From: Spinacia oleracea
Lineage: Eukaryota > Streptophyta > Magnoliopsida > Caryophyllales > Amaranthaceae
Direction: 5' to 3'
Assembly: GCF_020520425.1 (NCBI RefSeq)
Contig: NC_079489.1
Location: 82,466,810 to 82,530,809 of the forward strand
DNA length: 64,000 bases
This document shows positions 1-10,333 of the stretch, in pieces. Both the position numbers and the translations under genes were made by a program. Position 1 is the stretch's first letter. Each line of letters begins with the position of its first letter. The notes beneath the pieces are model-generated. The model searched no databases. It was not told where the DNA came from and was given only the letters and a program-made list of their open reading frames with translations.

Positions 1-167
1 TTTGTGTGGTATTTCTGTGATTTACTAGATGCTGCATATAGCTGGATCCATAATTGGTGATGGGTTCTTTTACTTTGAAAGGCATATCCTATAATAGGAC
101 TAATCTTAGCAGATTAGGCCATAATTATGTTTTTGATTCTTTATCTTAAACTTTGTTGCGTATGAAG

Positions 168-403
168 GCTTTTGAGGAAGCCATAGCTGAGCTGGATACG
201 TTGGGTGAAGAGTCCTATAAAGACAGCACACTCATAATGCAACTCTTGCGGGATAATCTCACTCTTTGGACATCAGATATGCAGGTACATGACAATTCTT
301 GTTCTACAAAGATATGCTTTTGGGATCCAGTGTTGTGTGAATTGACCATCTCACCATTGTTTGTTTGTTTGTGATGACGCAGGATCAAATGGACGAGGCA
401 TAG
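168..403 (+). CDS. 14-3-3 protein, last two coding exons (5' part outside window)
   Basis: 14-3-3 proteins are dimeric cytosolic and nuclear adaptors that bind phosphoserine/threonine motifs on client proteins. Exon one (168-284) follows an AG acceptor and encodes the C-terminal helices, including the family hallmark [20 protein letters not shown] and then [12 protein letters not shown] donor follows at 285. A 98-nt intron ends in CAG at 382, and the last exon (383-403) encodes DQMDEA and a TAG stop. The first exon is 117 nt, so the phase is kept. Bases 1-167 look like intron. The variable acidic tail distinguishes isoforms, but I cannot name the isoform from 45 residues. The gene runs towards the LysM receptor gene, so the two are convergent. 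Confidence 0.93.
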
Positions 404-1219
404 ATGGGTAGGTAAACTCACAAAGTCCGCATCTTGAATGTCATTAATTTGCTGTCATCTGGACAGAAAGACTATGCACAGAACGTTTGTAAATGAAATT
501 TGTAAGATTATCCAGTGAAGTTTTTAGCTTTGATGGCAATTTATTATGAGTAAATAATACTGTATTAGACAGACAACCGCTGTGCTCTTCTGAAACAGCG
601 TGATAGTTGTCTTCTCTAATTGTAATATTAAGACTTGGTATGCAAGTTTTTCATTGTCTGTTATTACACTTCCAGTTCCAGTACACAAGTGACATAATAA
701 GTGGTAGCATTATCCCTTTGGATCTTTTTCTTCCCAAGAAAGAGTTTTAAGCATAGCTAGCACTTTTTTAGGCTCAAAACTTGTTTGTTTTGGATATTTT
801 GAAATTGTTTTAACATTTTATTTTATCTCTTACGCTTCTCATCACAACTCACAAGGGAATATTCTGCATTTCGAAACTCACAAGGGAATGCGATTGTAGG
901 TGGTGGAGTGGAGGAGCCCCTGCGTATATATAGATATCGTGATACAATATAAGAAACTTTTCCCTGAACGGAATACGGGAATAACAGCAAGAAAATTAAC
1001 TATATTTATTTGAAAAGGTCAAAGATACGCTGAAAATGAAACTTACAGGCTATCATCTACGCCGTATGGTAAAACTGAAAGCAATTGGTACATAAGTCTA
1101 AGTAGCATAGGTGCCTGTCATAATCTTAATCTACACATACCAGCCATTTTAGCCAAGCATAATAAATTATTCAAGCAGTTTGTAACATGTTTTAAGATTA
1201 TCATGAACTTGAGATGCTC
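404..1219. other. Convergent intergenic stretch holding two 3' UTRs
   Basis: This stretch holds the 3' UTR of the 14-3-3 gene (rightward) and that of the LysM receptor-like kinase gene (leftward). No other open frame or RNA gene is visible. The sequence is AT-rich, with a short repeated phrase about cacaaggga near 850-890. Exact polyadenylation sites cannot be fixed from sequence alone. Confidence 0.6.
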
Positions 1220-3151
1220 TCAGAAGTACTGGATCCCCAGATTAGTGAGGTTGTCCAAGGTTTTTGATAGAATTTTCACAATTTCATCCATGAAAGGACG
1301 ATTTCCCGGATCTTTCTTCAAGCAACGATCAACTAGCATGATCATAGTATATGCTTTATCATTAGGATAATCCTCCCCAAGTGAAGAATCCATAAATTCT
1401 TTCAAACTAGAAATCCCGTTCTTGTCACTCAACACAGGGATTAAGATTTCTGATAAATGCAGCTTAACCCCTTCATAAAGGAAAGCAACTTCCTTACCAG
1501 TTAACATCTCTAGCAGAACAACACCGAAAGCATAAACATCAAGCATGGGGGAGACTATTCCATTCTCCAAATACTCAGGAGCCAAATAACCCTTAGTCCC
1601 CACAATATGCTTTGTTATCGTAAATTGACCATCGTTCCCTCTGAGTGGTCTTGACAGACCAAATTTGGCAATTTTTGCCCTGAATTCCTTATTCAGCAGA
1701 ACATTGTTGGTCCTTATGTCTTGGTGAATGTGTGGCGGGTTAGTATAGCTATGAAGATAGTTCAACCCGGTGGCAACATCGCAAGCAACCATCATTCTCT
1801 GCCCCCAACTCAAGGTTTTTCCGTCAGGATTATTTAGGTAGATCCAATCCCTTAAAGGTCCATTATCTGCATATTCATACACAAAGTACCATACCCCATC
1901 ATCAAAGCAAACCCCTAACAACTTGATTAGGTTGAAATGGTTGATCTTGTTTAGTACACTAATCTCTTTGCTGACATCTCCATCCATCTTCTTGATGATC
2001 ACTTCATCACCATCAATGTTTCCCTTGTATACTGATCCTTTAATCCAACGATCAGAACTGAAATTCATTGTTGCTGCCTGCAAGTCCTTGAAACTGTAAA
2101 TCTTCAGGGAAGCTATTGTAGATATGTTTTTAAGAAAATCAAGGGATTCTTTCTCTGGCGTCTGCTTCAAAAGAGCGCTTTCTTGTGCTTCAAAGTTTTC
2201 CGATGACACAATTGGATTAGTTTTTTTCCTAATACACACCCATGGCAACACAAAGAACAGAAATAACCCTGCCACAGAAATAAATATACCCCCAGCAACT
2301 GCCCCTAACCCAAAATAAACCCATTTCTTGTTCAAATTCCCACTAGACAACGGTAATGGTGTTGTTATAGGAGGAAAGGATGCCAGAGAAGATGTTGGGG
2401 GTGGTACGTAAGGAAGGTACTCCAATTGAGAACCATTTGGCGGGTTCTGTAATGGAACAAGAAGGGTTGTGAAAGGTTGGATAATACTATCATTCTCAGA
2501 TTTTTCATTGGCCTCAAGAGTTTGTCCAACATCAGCTCCAAAATAGGTTGCAATCATCCCAATACTAGGATTGCTTGGTTGGATGACAAAACTCATAAGG
2601 TACTTAATCCCCAAATTAAGTTGGGTCTTAGTAGGACAAGCACACCTAAGAGGTATAGTAAGCTTTTCATCGGGAAAAATATCAACAATGTTTGGACTGA
2701 GTTTCTGAGCTCTGATAGAACTGCAAGTAGTCAAACCTTCGAAGGTTTTGTTAGCCAACTTGTAGTAATTGTCACCACTTACAACAACGTGAGTGGTGTT
2801 GGCTTGGTAGAATTTACCAGCACAGGAGCATGTCACAGGGATGATGACCTTGGTGTTTGTTGCCAAGGCCATGTTTTCTGCAATGGTCTTGTTGTTAATT
2901 GCGGAAATGTGAGATACATTTGCAGAAAAAAGAGAGGCGATGGAAGAGAAAGTGTTGTATGGAGGCTGAGTTCGGTAAATGAGAAAAGTTTGGCAAGATG
3001 TTTTGACACCATTGCAGTAATACCCAAGAGCAGAAGACTCGTTTCTATGGCAAATGTTTCCAGCATAAGGCTGCTGGGCTTTGATCGAACGAAATAAGTA
3101 GAGTGACCAGAAAAGGAAAGCATAGACATGGATGAATGAAGGAGAAGCCAT
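1220..3151 (-). CDS. LysM receptor-like (pseudo)kinase, LYK4/LYK5 type
   Basis: This is a single-exon 643-residue plasma-membrane receptor of the family that perceives chitin and other GlcNAc oligomers. Residues 1-25 form a signal peptide, followed by QQPYAG, a typical mature start in this clade. The ectodomain (about 26-240) has three LysM modules separated by the CxC pairs C108/C110 and C170/C172. A proline-rich stalk precedes a transmembrane helix (about 278-305) and a basic stop-transfer CIRKK. The kinase-like domain (about 350-630) keeps a VIIKK lysine (K387) but lacks a recognisable glycine loop, has HQD at 476-478, and has KFG instead of DFG at 496-498. Loss of the DFG aspartate predicts weak or no catalysis. 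Such receptors usually signal through an active CERK1-type partner. LYK4/LYK5 orthologues are likewise intronless. Which of LYK4 or LYK5 it matches is not resolved. Confidence 0.93.
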   Translation of the reverse strand: MASPSFIHVYAFLFWSLYLFRSIKAQQPYAGNICHRNESSALGYYCNGVKTSCQTFLIYRTQPPYNTFSSIASLFSANVSHISAINNKTIAENMALATNTKVIIPVTCSCAGKFYQANTTHVVVSGDNYYKLANKTFEGLTTCSSIRAQKLSPNIVDIFPDEKLTIPLRCACPTKTQLNLGIKYLMSFVIQPSNPSIGMIATYFGADVGQTLEANEKSENDSIIQPFTTLLVPLQNPPNGSQLEYLPYVPPPTSSLASFPPITTPLPLSSGNLNKKWVYFGLGAVAGGIFISVAGLFLFFVLPWVCIRKKTNPIVSSENFEAQESALLKQTPEKESLDFLKNISTIASLKIYSFKDLQAATMNFSSDRWIKGSVYKGNIDGDEVIIKKMDGDVSKEISVLNKINHFNLIKLLGVCFDDGVWYFVYEYADNGPLRDWIYLNNPDGKTLSWGQRMMVACDVATGLNYLHSYTNPPHIHQDIRTNNVLLNKEFRAKIAKFGLSRPLRGNDGQFTITKHIVGTKGYLAPEYLENGIVSPMLDVYAFGVVLLEMLTGKEVAFLYEGVKLHLSEILIPVLSDKNGISSLKEFMDSSLGEDYPNDKAYTMIMLVDRCLKKDPGNRPFMDEIVKILSKTLDNLTNLGIQYF

Positions 3152-3207
3152 TTGGATTTGATTAGAAAGGGATGAAGATGGATGGATGGATGGAAGGGGA
3201 AATCCAT

Positions 3208-3216
3208 CATTTATAG
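3208..3216 (-). promoter_or_regulatory. Likely TATA box of the LysM receptor gene
   Basis: On the minus strand the sequence reads CTATAAATG, 57-65 bases upstream of the receptor start codon. It would put transcription start close to 3180 and leave a 5' UTR of about 30 nt. It is assigned by position and motif only. Confidence 0.5.
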
Positions 3217-3415
3217 TAAGGTTTTTGAGTGGGATGTATAATGATTAATGGTATTATGAATTGTGATTGATAGCATGGTAACTTTTTGACTCTTGAATGA
3301 GAATGTTATTGAACTGGATTTAACGTCAGAAAAGTTAAAAGGGAGTTGCTGTCTCGCCTATTTTCATCAAAACAAACAAACAAACAGAGTTGAAAGGAGA
3401 ACGTACTAGTACATA

Positions 3416-3432
3416 TTGACGTCAACAGTCAA
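3416..3432. promoter_or_regulatory. W-box / TGA-box cluster upstream of the LysM receptor
   Basis: TTGACGTCAA at 3416-3425 is a perfect palindrome. It contains two opposed WRKY W-box cores (TTGAC) around TGACGTCA, the consensus for TGA-type bZIP factors. A further GTCAA core follows at 3428-3432 and another TTGAC lies near 3285. All are within 300 bp of the receptor start, which fits defence-inducible control. The regulatory role is inferred. Confidence 0.4.
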
Positions 3433-3521
3433 CTAAACAAAACAATTTTGTTATGAATTGCATTGCCGACTTCCGAATCTCGTACATACCATTTTACTGT
3501 AACACTTACAACACTAGTACG

Positions 3522-3663
3522 GATACCAATGATGTCTTGGCCTAATGATTAAGACTGAGGGTCTGTGTATTATAGGTCTCAGGTTCGAATCCCCCAATCC
3601 CCATTTGTAATTTATATTACACTTGTAGCTCATACGCGAAAAAAGAAAAAAAAAAAATAACAA
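3522..3663 (+). mobile_element. tRNA-derived SINE with perfect 14-bp TSD
   Basis: A pol III promoter-like head (box A around TTGGCCTAATGATTAAGACT, box B GGTTCGAATCC) is followed by a short body and an A-rich tail. It is flanked by the perfect duplication ACAACACTAGTACG at 3508-3521 and 3664-3677. The TSD and tail show it was inserted by target-primed reverse transcription. It is not a tRNA gene, because no cloverleaf acceptor stem closes. Confidence 0.88.
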
Positions 3664-3755
3664 ACAACACTAGTACGAGTAAAAACTATGGAGTAGGGAC
3701 CCATGCTCATTTTTGCATAAGTTGCCTACTTTTTGCTACTAAAATCGAGGAAGTA

Positions 3756-3996
3756 TTTTCGGATATCAGATATGTGTGGGCAAATGCATATCATAGCAAA
3801 AGACAAAATAAGAAAAATGACAAAAAAGAAATTAAATGGTACTTTTTAAACAAAAATGGTACTTTTTTTAACTGAATGGTACTTTTTTTTTACAGAATGG
3901 TACTTTTTTAACATAAATGATACTTCCTTTTTTGTCTTTTAGCTATTTGTCTTTTAGCTGATATGTGTGTTGCCACACATATCTGATATCCGAAAA
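3756..3996. mobile_element. Foldback-type MITE with 24-bp terminal inverted repeats
   Basis: TTTTCGGATATCAGATATGT at 3756 onwards is matched in inverted orientation up to 3996, with 24 bp identical. The arms extend inward as imperfect palindromes of AGCAAAAGACAAA type. The centre has four to five copies of ATGGTACTTTTTT (about 3836-3930). The flanks both carry ACTAAAATC-type sequence (3738-3746 and 4006-4014), which may be an old duplication, so the exact ends are uncertain. No coding capacity. Confidence 0.7.
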
Positions 3997-5905
3997 AACA
4001 ACCTCACTAAAATCAGAGGTATGATACACTCCCTGATCTAGAATGTTGGTCATGTTTACTTATTGATTTGTTTTTTTTATTTTTTATTTTTTATGTAAAG
4101 TTGTTTTTTTTATTTCTATTTTGTCTCAACTAGATTCTCTTGTGGCCTTAATCTTTTGACTCTCCTAGCCACATGGATAAGATTCCTATGAGATTTTTTG
4201 ACAAGCGATTTTAGAATTCCCTAAGATTCCAAAACATTATGAAAGCGAAAGAAGTATTAAATATCCTTCCTAAATAAGGGTCAAAAAACGTATCAAAGAT
4301 TCAAACTATAACTCAAAAATGATTACTTTAAAACGCCAATTTAAAAACATAAAAGGGTGAACAACTGCGCCTCACGCCCTCACATGCCTACTTATACCTA
4401 GTTATTGGGTAGGGTAATCCGATAAGTATAGTGATAGGGTCAAGTTAAAATGACTCTTGATAACCCAATAATTTTGAATATTTAGAATGACTCTTATTGA
4501 GCAGAGTCATTAGAGAATCAAACTGATAACCCAATAATTTTGAATATTTAAAATAGTTAGAATAAAAAAAAAATGTATAATTTCGTATTCACTAATCAAC
4601 TTTAGCTCTCTCCTTGATTTTTTATTGCTTTATTATTGATCCGCCCACAATCCAAGCTGCTTCCACCCAATATCGATCTACTTTAAGGTGACTCGCCTTC
4701 AATTGACAAGTCTAGGCCTGCTATTCCCATGCTCTGAATCATACATATAGTCATATAGACATATAGTACAACGGTACAAACCTCAATTGTTTTATGGTTG
4801 CCCTTATTTACTCATGTAGAGGCTTAGAGCTCTCCCAAATGAGAAAATGAGCCCAACAAAAGACCCTCATTCTAGTCAATAGAGTAATCATTACTCATTA
4901 GTGAACTATCACTTCATTTTGCGTATAGTATACCCAAGGAGTGCGCCACTAGAATTTGCCTAAGTTGAAACTTCATCAGTCAACAGTCTAACAGTCAACC
5001 AGTCAACTACGTCAATTTGTCATTAAACCAAAGAGTGCACATTGAATTTGAACACTGTCCCGTGCGTTTCACATTAAGCTTCCTTTCAAAACCCGATTAC
5101 AAAAGTGTGCACAAGCGATCCCTAAACTAAAAACCAAGTAACAAATGCATTCAAATCAATTCCTGAACTTGAAGAAAAGCTCCTATTAATATTAGCATGA
5201 TATCTGAATACAGAAAAATCCTCTTATATGCTTAATCTCTCTAGGATGAACAGTCACACAAAGCTTTTGGTCTAACAATTAAAAAAATTCAGGAACACAA
5301 CTGAACTGGACGACAATTCTAATCACAAAAGAACGAAGAATGTACTATAAACTATGACAACAACTGCACATGGAATTATTTCTCTTACTAACATTCAGTT
5401 TTCAAGTTGGTCCTAAAACAATACAGTTCACATTTTGCACAAATCAAACAACATCAACCAACTCAATAATTGTATCGAACACACTGCTTGCCCTATCAGC
5501 TTGACCTATATTCTAACAGCTGCATGAGGCTCTTTTATTGTTCCTCCCTTCTTCCTCCACTGAAAAATGAATCAACTTCTACAGAAAGATGGAACTGGAT
5601 TCACTTTATACGTTCCAGTGTCTCATTTAAATATTGTGGACTCCTTCTCATTAATCACAATAGAAAACAAACAACAATTTCATATTACTGTTAGCAAATT
5701 TTAGGCAGAAAACCAAGTATAAACAAAAAAGAACAGCAAACAATTTTCACCAAGAATTTCCTACTTTTATTAGGTGATCTATACAAATAGAATTTGTGCA
5801 TATACAAAGATTTACAAGGCAAAAATGTCCACGAGAAAATGTACCTCAATCAGCACATAACAAAATTGCATAATGATTCATAATCCTGCCGAGGATTCCA
5901 GTCAC
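3997..5905. other. Intergenic AT-rich stretch without a supported gene
   Basis: I see no credible coding exon here. A 26-bp direct repeat beginning GATAACCCAATAATTTTG occurs at 4459-4484 and 4525-4550 (66-bp spacing). The last 150-200 bases before 5905 are probably the 3' UTR of the COR413 gene, which ends here on the minus strand. Confidence 0.6.
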
Positions 5906-8900
5906 TTACCAAGATCCTAAACATAGGTACAGTATTGTAAAGAAGAATAGAAGAGCCATACTCAACCAATATGCACAGCACTGCAAGTTACATAAGCAAC
6001 TGCTGCATCCTCCATTTGCATGTATCTCCAATACAAGAAGTAAAATGCAAATCAACATACAGAACACACCACCAGCAATGCTTTGACGCAGTTCATTGGC
6101 CAGCCATTCCGGCATGACAACAAAAAGGATAAAGCGAGACAAAGAAGCTGCAAGCAAGAAAATGACATTGTAGTAATTGATTAACCGGGTTAAATGTGAT
6201 GTAAGTGTTAGTTTTTTTCTTACCTGGGAAGAAATTAGGAAAGCAGTAATTTGCAGCAACAGCAAGAATAGCAACCCAACATCCAAACTGTCCTCTGCAA
6301 CAAAACGTGGGAGATTCTCTTCAGTAATTTTCATATACAGAAAAAGTTCTAATTCGAGAAGACCATAGATTTTCCAAAAATCTTTAAAGCCACCGTAATA
6401 TCTGGAAAACAGCTTCTGGGAGACTAGCTGTAAGAAATAGGGTCAGAACTGAAGCTTGAAGACTTGATCTTCTCCCTATTAGATTCAAAACTAACAGAAA
6501 CCTACAACAATGGAAAAGGAGGACAAAAAGACAGATATAAGGATCAGAAAATGCATTAAAATATCAAATTAAATAGCAAAAAATAAATTAAAACTTAAAA
6601 CCACAGCAAAACAGTTATAACTCAGAGGACGTATGAAAGAAGAGAACTGGGAGATTCAAATAAAAATTTAAAAGTACTATGAAAGTTTTATATTGACCAA
6701 TAGATAATTCAGCTACTTTATCTTGTTAATCACAAAGAGATATCCTCTTCCGCCTGTAAGAGGATAAGAAGTTACGTAGTATAATGTTTCTATACAACAT
6801 TAATCATTTGTAGTCACAAGTTTTTAGCGTGTAAGTCACAAGAGCTTTCTTTTATCCATACTCGTAATAAAGCATTATTGATATTACCATGTATAACTTG
6901 TCTATAGATTCCAGAAATACAAGGTACCAAATGTTAAAGCTTCCTATGCTGACTTTTATAACAGACCTTTTTTTTCAATAAACTAGACTTTTACAGTTAA
7001 CCTTATTTCCCTCTCTTTTACATTGTTTTCTAAATTATATTAACAAAAAGAACTTCATATCTATGTTCCAAGTCCAGTGGCACACTAGAATTTCATATCT
7101 ATGTTTCAAAGATCATCATTCACTCTAAGGTGAAGCAAAAGGTGATGGGTTGAATGGTTGATCATCATTCATCACAAACACGAGATGCAAGTTTTTTTTT
7201 TTAACTGCTAACAAACTAAACTTCACATTTCTTTGCAAAAGTTCTCTCGATTCTCATACGAAAGGGTTTCTGTACGAAGCACCCTAGCAAGGGAACGAGG
7301 GGGTGGGGGCGGGGGGGAGGAATCAAACAAAGAATAATGGAGGGAGCTTAGCAACTCATGTGTGCAGCATAACAGCACCTAACACTCTTCAGCTATGCCC
7401 CATACCTCATTGCCCATACTTGGCCTATAGTTGCTTGAGGTAATGATACTAGCACCTAAATGCCTTGTGCCTAGGCATGCCTCAGAAGATATCGCCACTC
7501 TATAATACCAAGCTTGACATATATATATTCTATGATGGATGAAAACCAAATTCCTAACTCATGAACCATTATCTTCTTACAAACCTTAGCTTGGCTAGCT
7601 GATAGACTTGAGTTTGAATTGGAGAATTACCTTGTCTGGTTGGGCATCAAAGGACAGCAGTATACACTATACAGTGTACTTTCAGTAGTTTATGGCTTAC
7701 AGGGTGAATGGGGTGGGAGACAATTCTCATGTCATATGCGACTCTACCGCTTAATAAAAAAAGAAAAGGCTAAACATTCCTCACTAAAACATTCAAGACG
7801 GAAAACTCAACTGTCAAACTAACTAACAAAAAATCTCCACCTTATCATAATAGTCTACTTAAGGGATCATGATTAGGGCCTAGGAAATGATTTTAGGTTT
7901 GAATCATGACCCTCTCTTCAGCACAAGTCGACTATTAAGAAAATGAACTAAAACATATATTCAGCCTGCAGCACCTGCTCTCTGTACTATTCTTATCTTG
8001 TCATTTGAAACAGTATACATATAATGGGCAGACCACTATTTTCCATGTCTGAAATTAGTTCATTTGTCATTAAACAATAACAACAAAACTTCCCTACAAT
8101 TGATAAAAGAGCTGGTATTCCATTGTGCTTAATCCTCAAATGTCTTGATTTTCGGCTCAGAGATATCCACTTTGAGACCGAGAAAAATAATCAAAGTAAC
8201 TTTTAGTTGTTCGGGTACCAAAATGATTTCCCCATTTGTTCCTCTTATTAAGCACCCCATAAAGAACAAATATGTTTATTAAGGAGTAATTAAAGGGAAA
8301 AAAAAGCTCAATAAAGCCAAAATTTCCACAACTCATGCCAATGAGACAATGATTGTCCGACTAATAAATAGCTAAAATGTAGAGATACCAAGGCATGTCA
8401 AATTACTCACCCGAGGCACCTCATACACATCTCTTTTAAAGAGATCTCATCTTTCTCACATAGCTCGAGCGAACTTAGATATTGAAGGGATTTCATCCAA
8501 CGTCAACGCAAAGGTCAGCTTATTGTGTTGTGAGCAAGTGACTTGGCTCAAACACACAATCTAATTTTTCTTCTCAACTACAAACAAAATAAAACTCACT
8601 AGATGATTATTTTTTACTCAAAAGTCAAAACTCCAATGAAACAAGAGGTGAGAGGTAAGTAATACGAAGTAGGAATTATACACCTCCAGCCATGGAGATT
8701 TAGGTCCTAGAAATCCCAAGTCCCAACTGCCAAACTCATGGTTTAGATCTAGAGGTAGTCAACCTTGAGGTAGTTGACTTTACACTTGCTCAACTTTGAC
8801 TTATGATTAATCTTGACTCGACTAGAGTTTTAATCAACTTTCACCAAAATCAATCGTGACCAGCTTGTTACGCTGCTAGCTCCTTTGGTTATCGTCATGT

Positions 8901-9823
8901 GCAAGCAAATAATGAACAACCTTTTTATTCTAGGTTAACATCAAAAACTATAAAGTATAAACCAATTTCCATATAAAAGTGAAGTGTAAGTTTTGTAACT
9001 TTATCCTAATAATGTTGGAGACTTGGAGTCCTAAAGCCATGCGTTTGCGTTGAATTTATTACTTCCTTTGTTTCAAATTAGCCTAGTAATGTGTGGATTT
9101 CCATGTCGGTACATGAACCTGGCTTTTACAAGCCATTTTAGCAAGCTAGAGGCGACTCATCAAAGACTGAAGTTTGAGCTGAATCCGATTGAGTCGCTTT
9201 ACTCGAATCAAATTGAGTTCTAATCAAGTCGATCTTTGAGTAAGTGAGTAGACACGAGTAAGTCTATGTTAAAAATGGCTAGTGTGCGAAATGGACGCAA
9301 GTACCTCTTATTGGTATTGATTATTTTGTATACCAATGCACACTTGTAGTACCAATACCAGTCATTTGCTTTATTGTTGGTATTAAAAACAGGTTGTATT
9401 GGGTGGCTTGTGGCCAATTTGGTCACAAGCCACTTGATGTTTAGAAAACCTCGAGTAGACACTGCCTGTACAAAAACGATTTTCATGTACAATTCCAAAA
9501 TAACATAACATCATTATGCTCGAAAAATCTTACCCTAAAATCATAAATAACACACGATTATCAATGAAAACAGGAGTGGAACTTTAAGAAATTTGTTCTC
9601 TTAACAATTGTAATTCTAAAAAGTGAAAGAGAAAAAAGAAATGATTCAAATTTAACACAAAAATCAATAATCCGGATAGATAGAGAGAGACTTACAAAGC
9701 AGAGAAGGATGCGCCCCAGCAAAAGGCGGAGCGGATTCCTGTGTTCGGATTTTCCGTCACAAAATCGCCGCCGATTGCCGTTGCAACCACCGCAGATTCC
9801 ATTTCCATCACTGTCGTCGTCAT
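5906..9823 (-). CDS. COR413-family cold-regulated membrane protein (4 exons)
   Basis: The family comprises multi-pass cold- and ABA-responsive proteins of the plasma membrane (PM) or chloroplast inner envelope (IM). Exons by splice sites are 9696-9823, 6394-6501, 6224-6294 and 5906-6147, giving 549 nt and 182 residues, with all junctions GT-AG and in frame. The start is the first ATG after an in-frame TAA. The protein reads SAFCWGASFSAL, then GRRSSLQASVLTLFLTASLP, VFQILRGQFGCWVAI and NYCFPNFFP, the order and spacing of the COR413 core (tSFL...TN...LTSLLIPYIFLSLP...fRGeiGkW...rLFFPrhFP). A GGVFCMLICILLLVLEIHA helix and a Cys-rich final segment follow. The short N-terminus without an obvious transit peptide suggests the PM type. 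Intron 1 is 3.2 kb; introns 2 and 3 are 99 and 76 nt. The C-terminal NGGCSSCLCNLQCC is unusual. An open frame starting at 6334 reads through introns 2 and 3 and should be ignored. Confidence 0.85.
7291..7320 (+). other. G-run (potential G-quadruplex) in COR413 intron 1
   Basis: The plus strand shows G5-T-G5-C-G7-A-GG preceded by GGGAACGA, matching the four-tract G-quadruplex pattern. It lies on the template strand of the COR413 gene, about 2.4 kb into intron 1. It is the only long G-run in a strongly AT-rich 10 kb. No function is shown. Confidence 0.6.
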
Positions 9824-10333
9824 TTTTTCTGGCGGGGTCAAGAGATCACGGCATCGCCTTCTGCCCTTCCAAATATCCAATTAGTAGACGTTGTGTTGCA
9901 CAGGCTCCGTTCTGTACAAGCAACCCCATTAAACAACATATTCCCTCCGTTTCGTAAGCCGTTACGGATACCTCCGTTTCAAATGATATGTAAGGGTGCG
10001 TTCGAAGACGCTTCCCTTTCCCGTTTTTTCATTTTTTAATCAGAAAAACCAAAACGGCCTTGTTCGGAGTAGGGCTGCAAATGAGCCGATATATTCGCGA
10101 ACAACTCGCGAACAAGCTCGGTCAAAGCTCGTTTATTAAGTAATGAACAAGCTTGAACAAAATTTCTAGGCTCGTTAAGTAAACGAGCTAAGCTCGAACA
10201 ACATTACGTTCAGCTCGATAATATAGTTCACGAGTACTCGTTCATAGCTCGTTAATTACCCGTTTATAAATCCGTTTATTAGCCCGTTTATGACTCGTTC
10301 AAGCTCGAAAAGATAATTTTATTATAAAATAAA

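Noticed and set aside
3530..3602. tRNA gene
   Set aside because: It has box A and B, but no closed acceptor stem, an A-rich tail and a flanking 14-bp TSD, so it is a SINE.
6153..6334. Start of a 142-residue membrane protein at 6334
   Set aside because: This frame runs through two introns with good splice sites. The spliced frame restores COR413 motifs instead.
7850..7950. Second SINE in COR413 intron 1
   Set aside because: A box B-like GGTTTGAATCATGA is present, but box A, tail and TSD are not convincing.
9280..9440. Second copy of the hairpin-ended MITE
   Set aside because: Shares TTATTGGTATTG phrases and a GGCTTGTGGCC/GGTCACAAGCC palindrome, but the left terminus does not match well enough.
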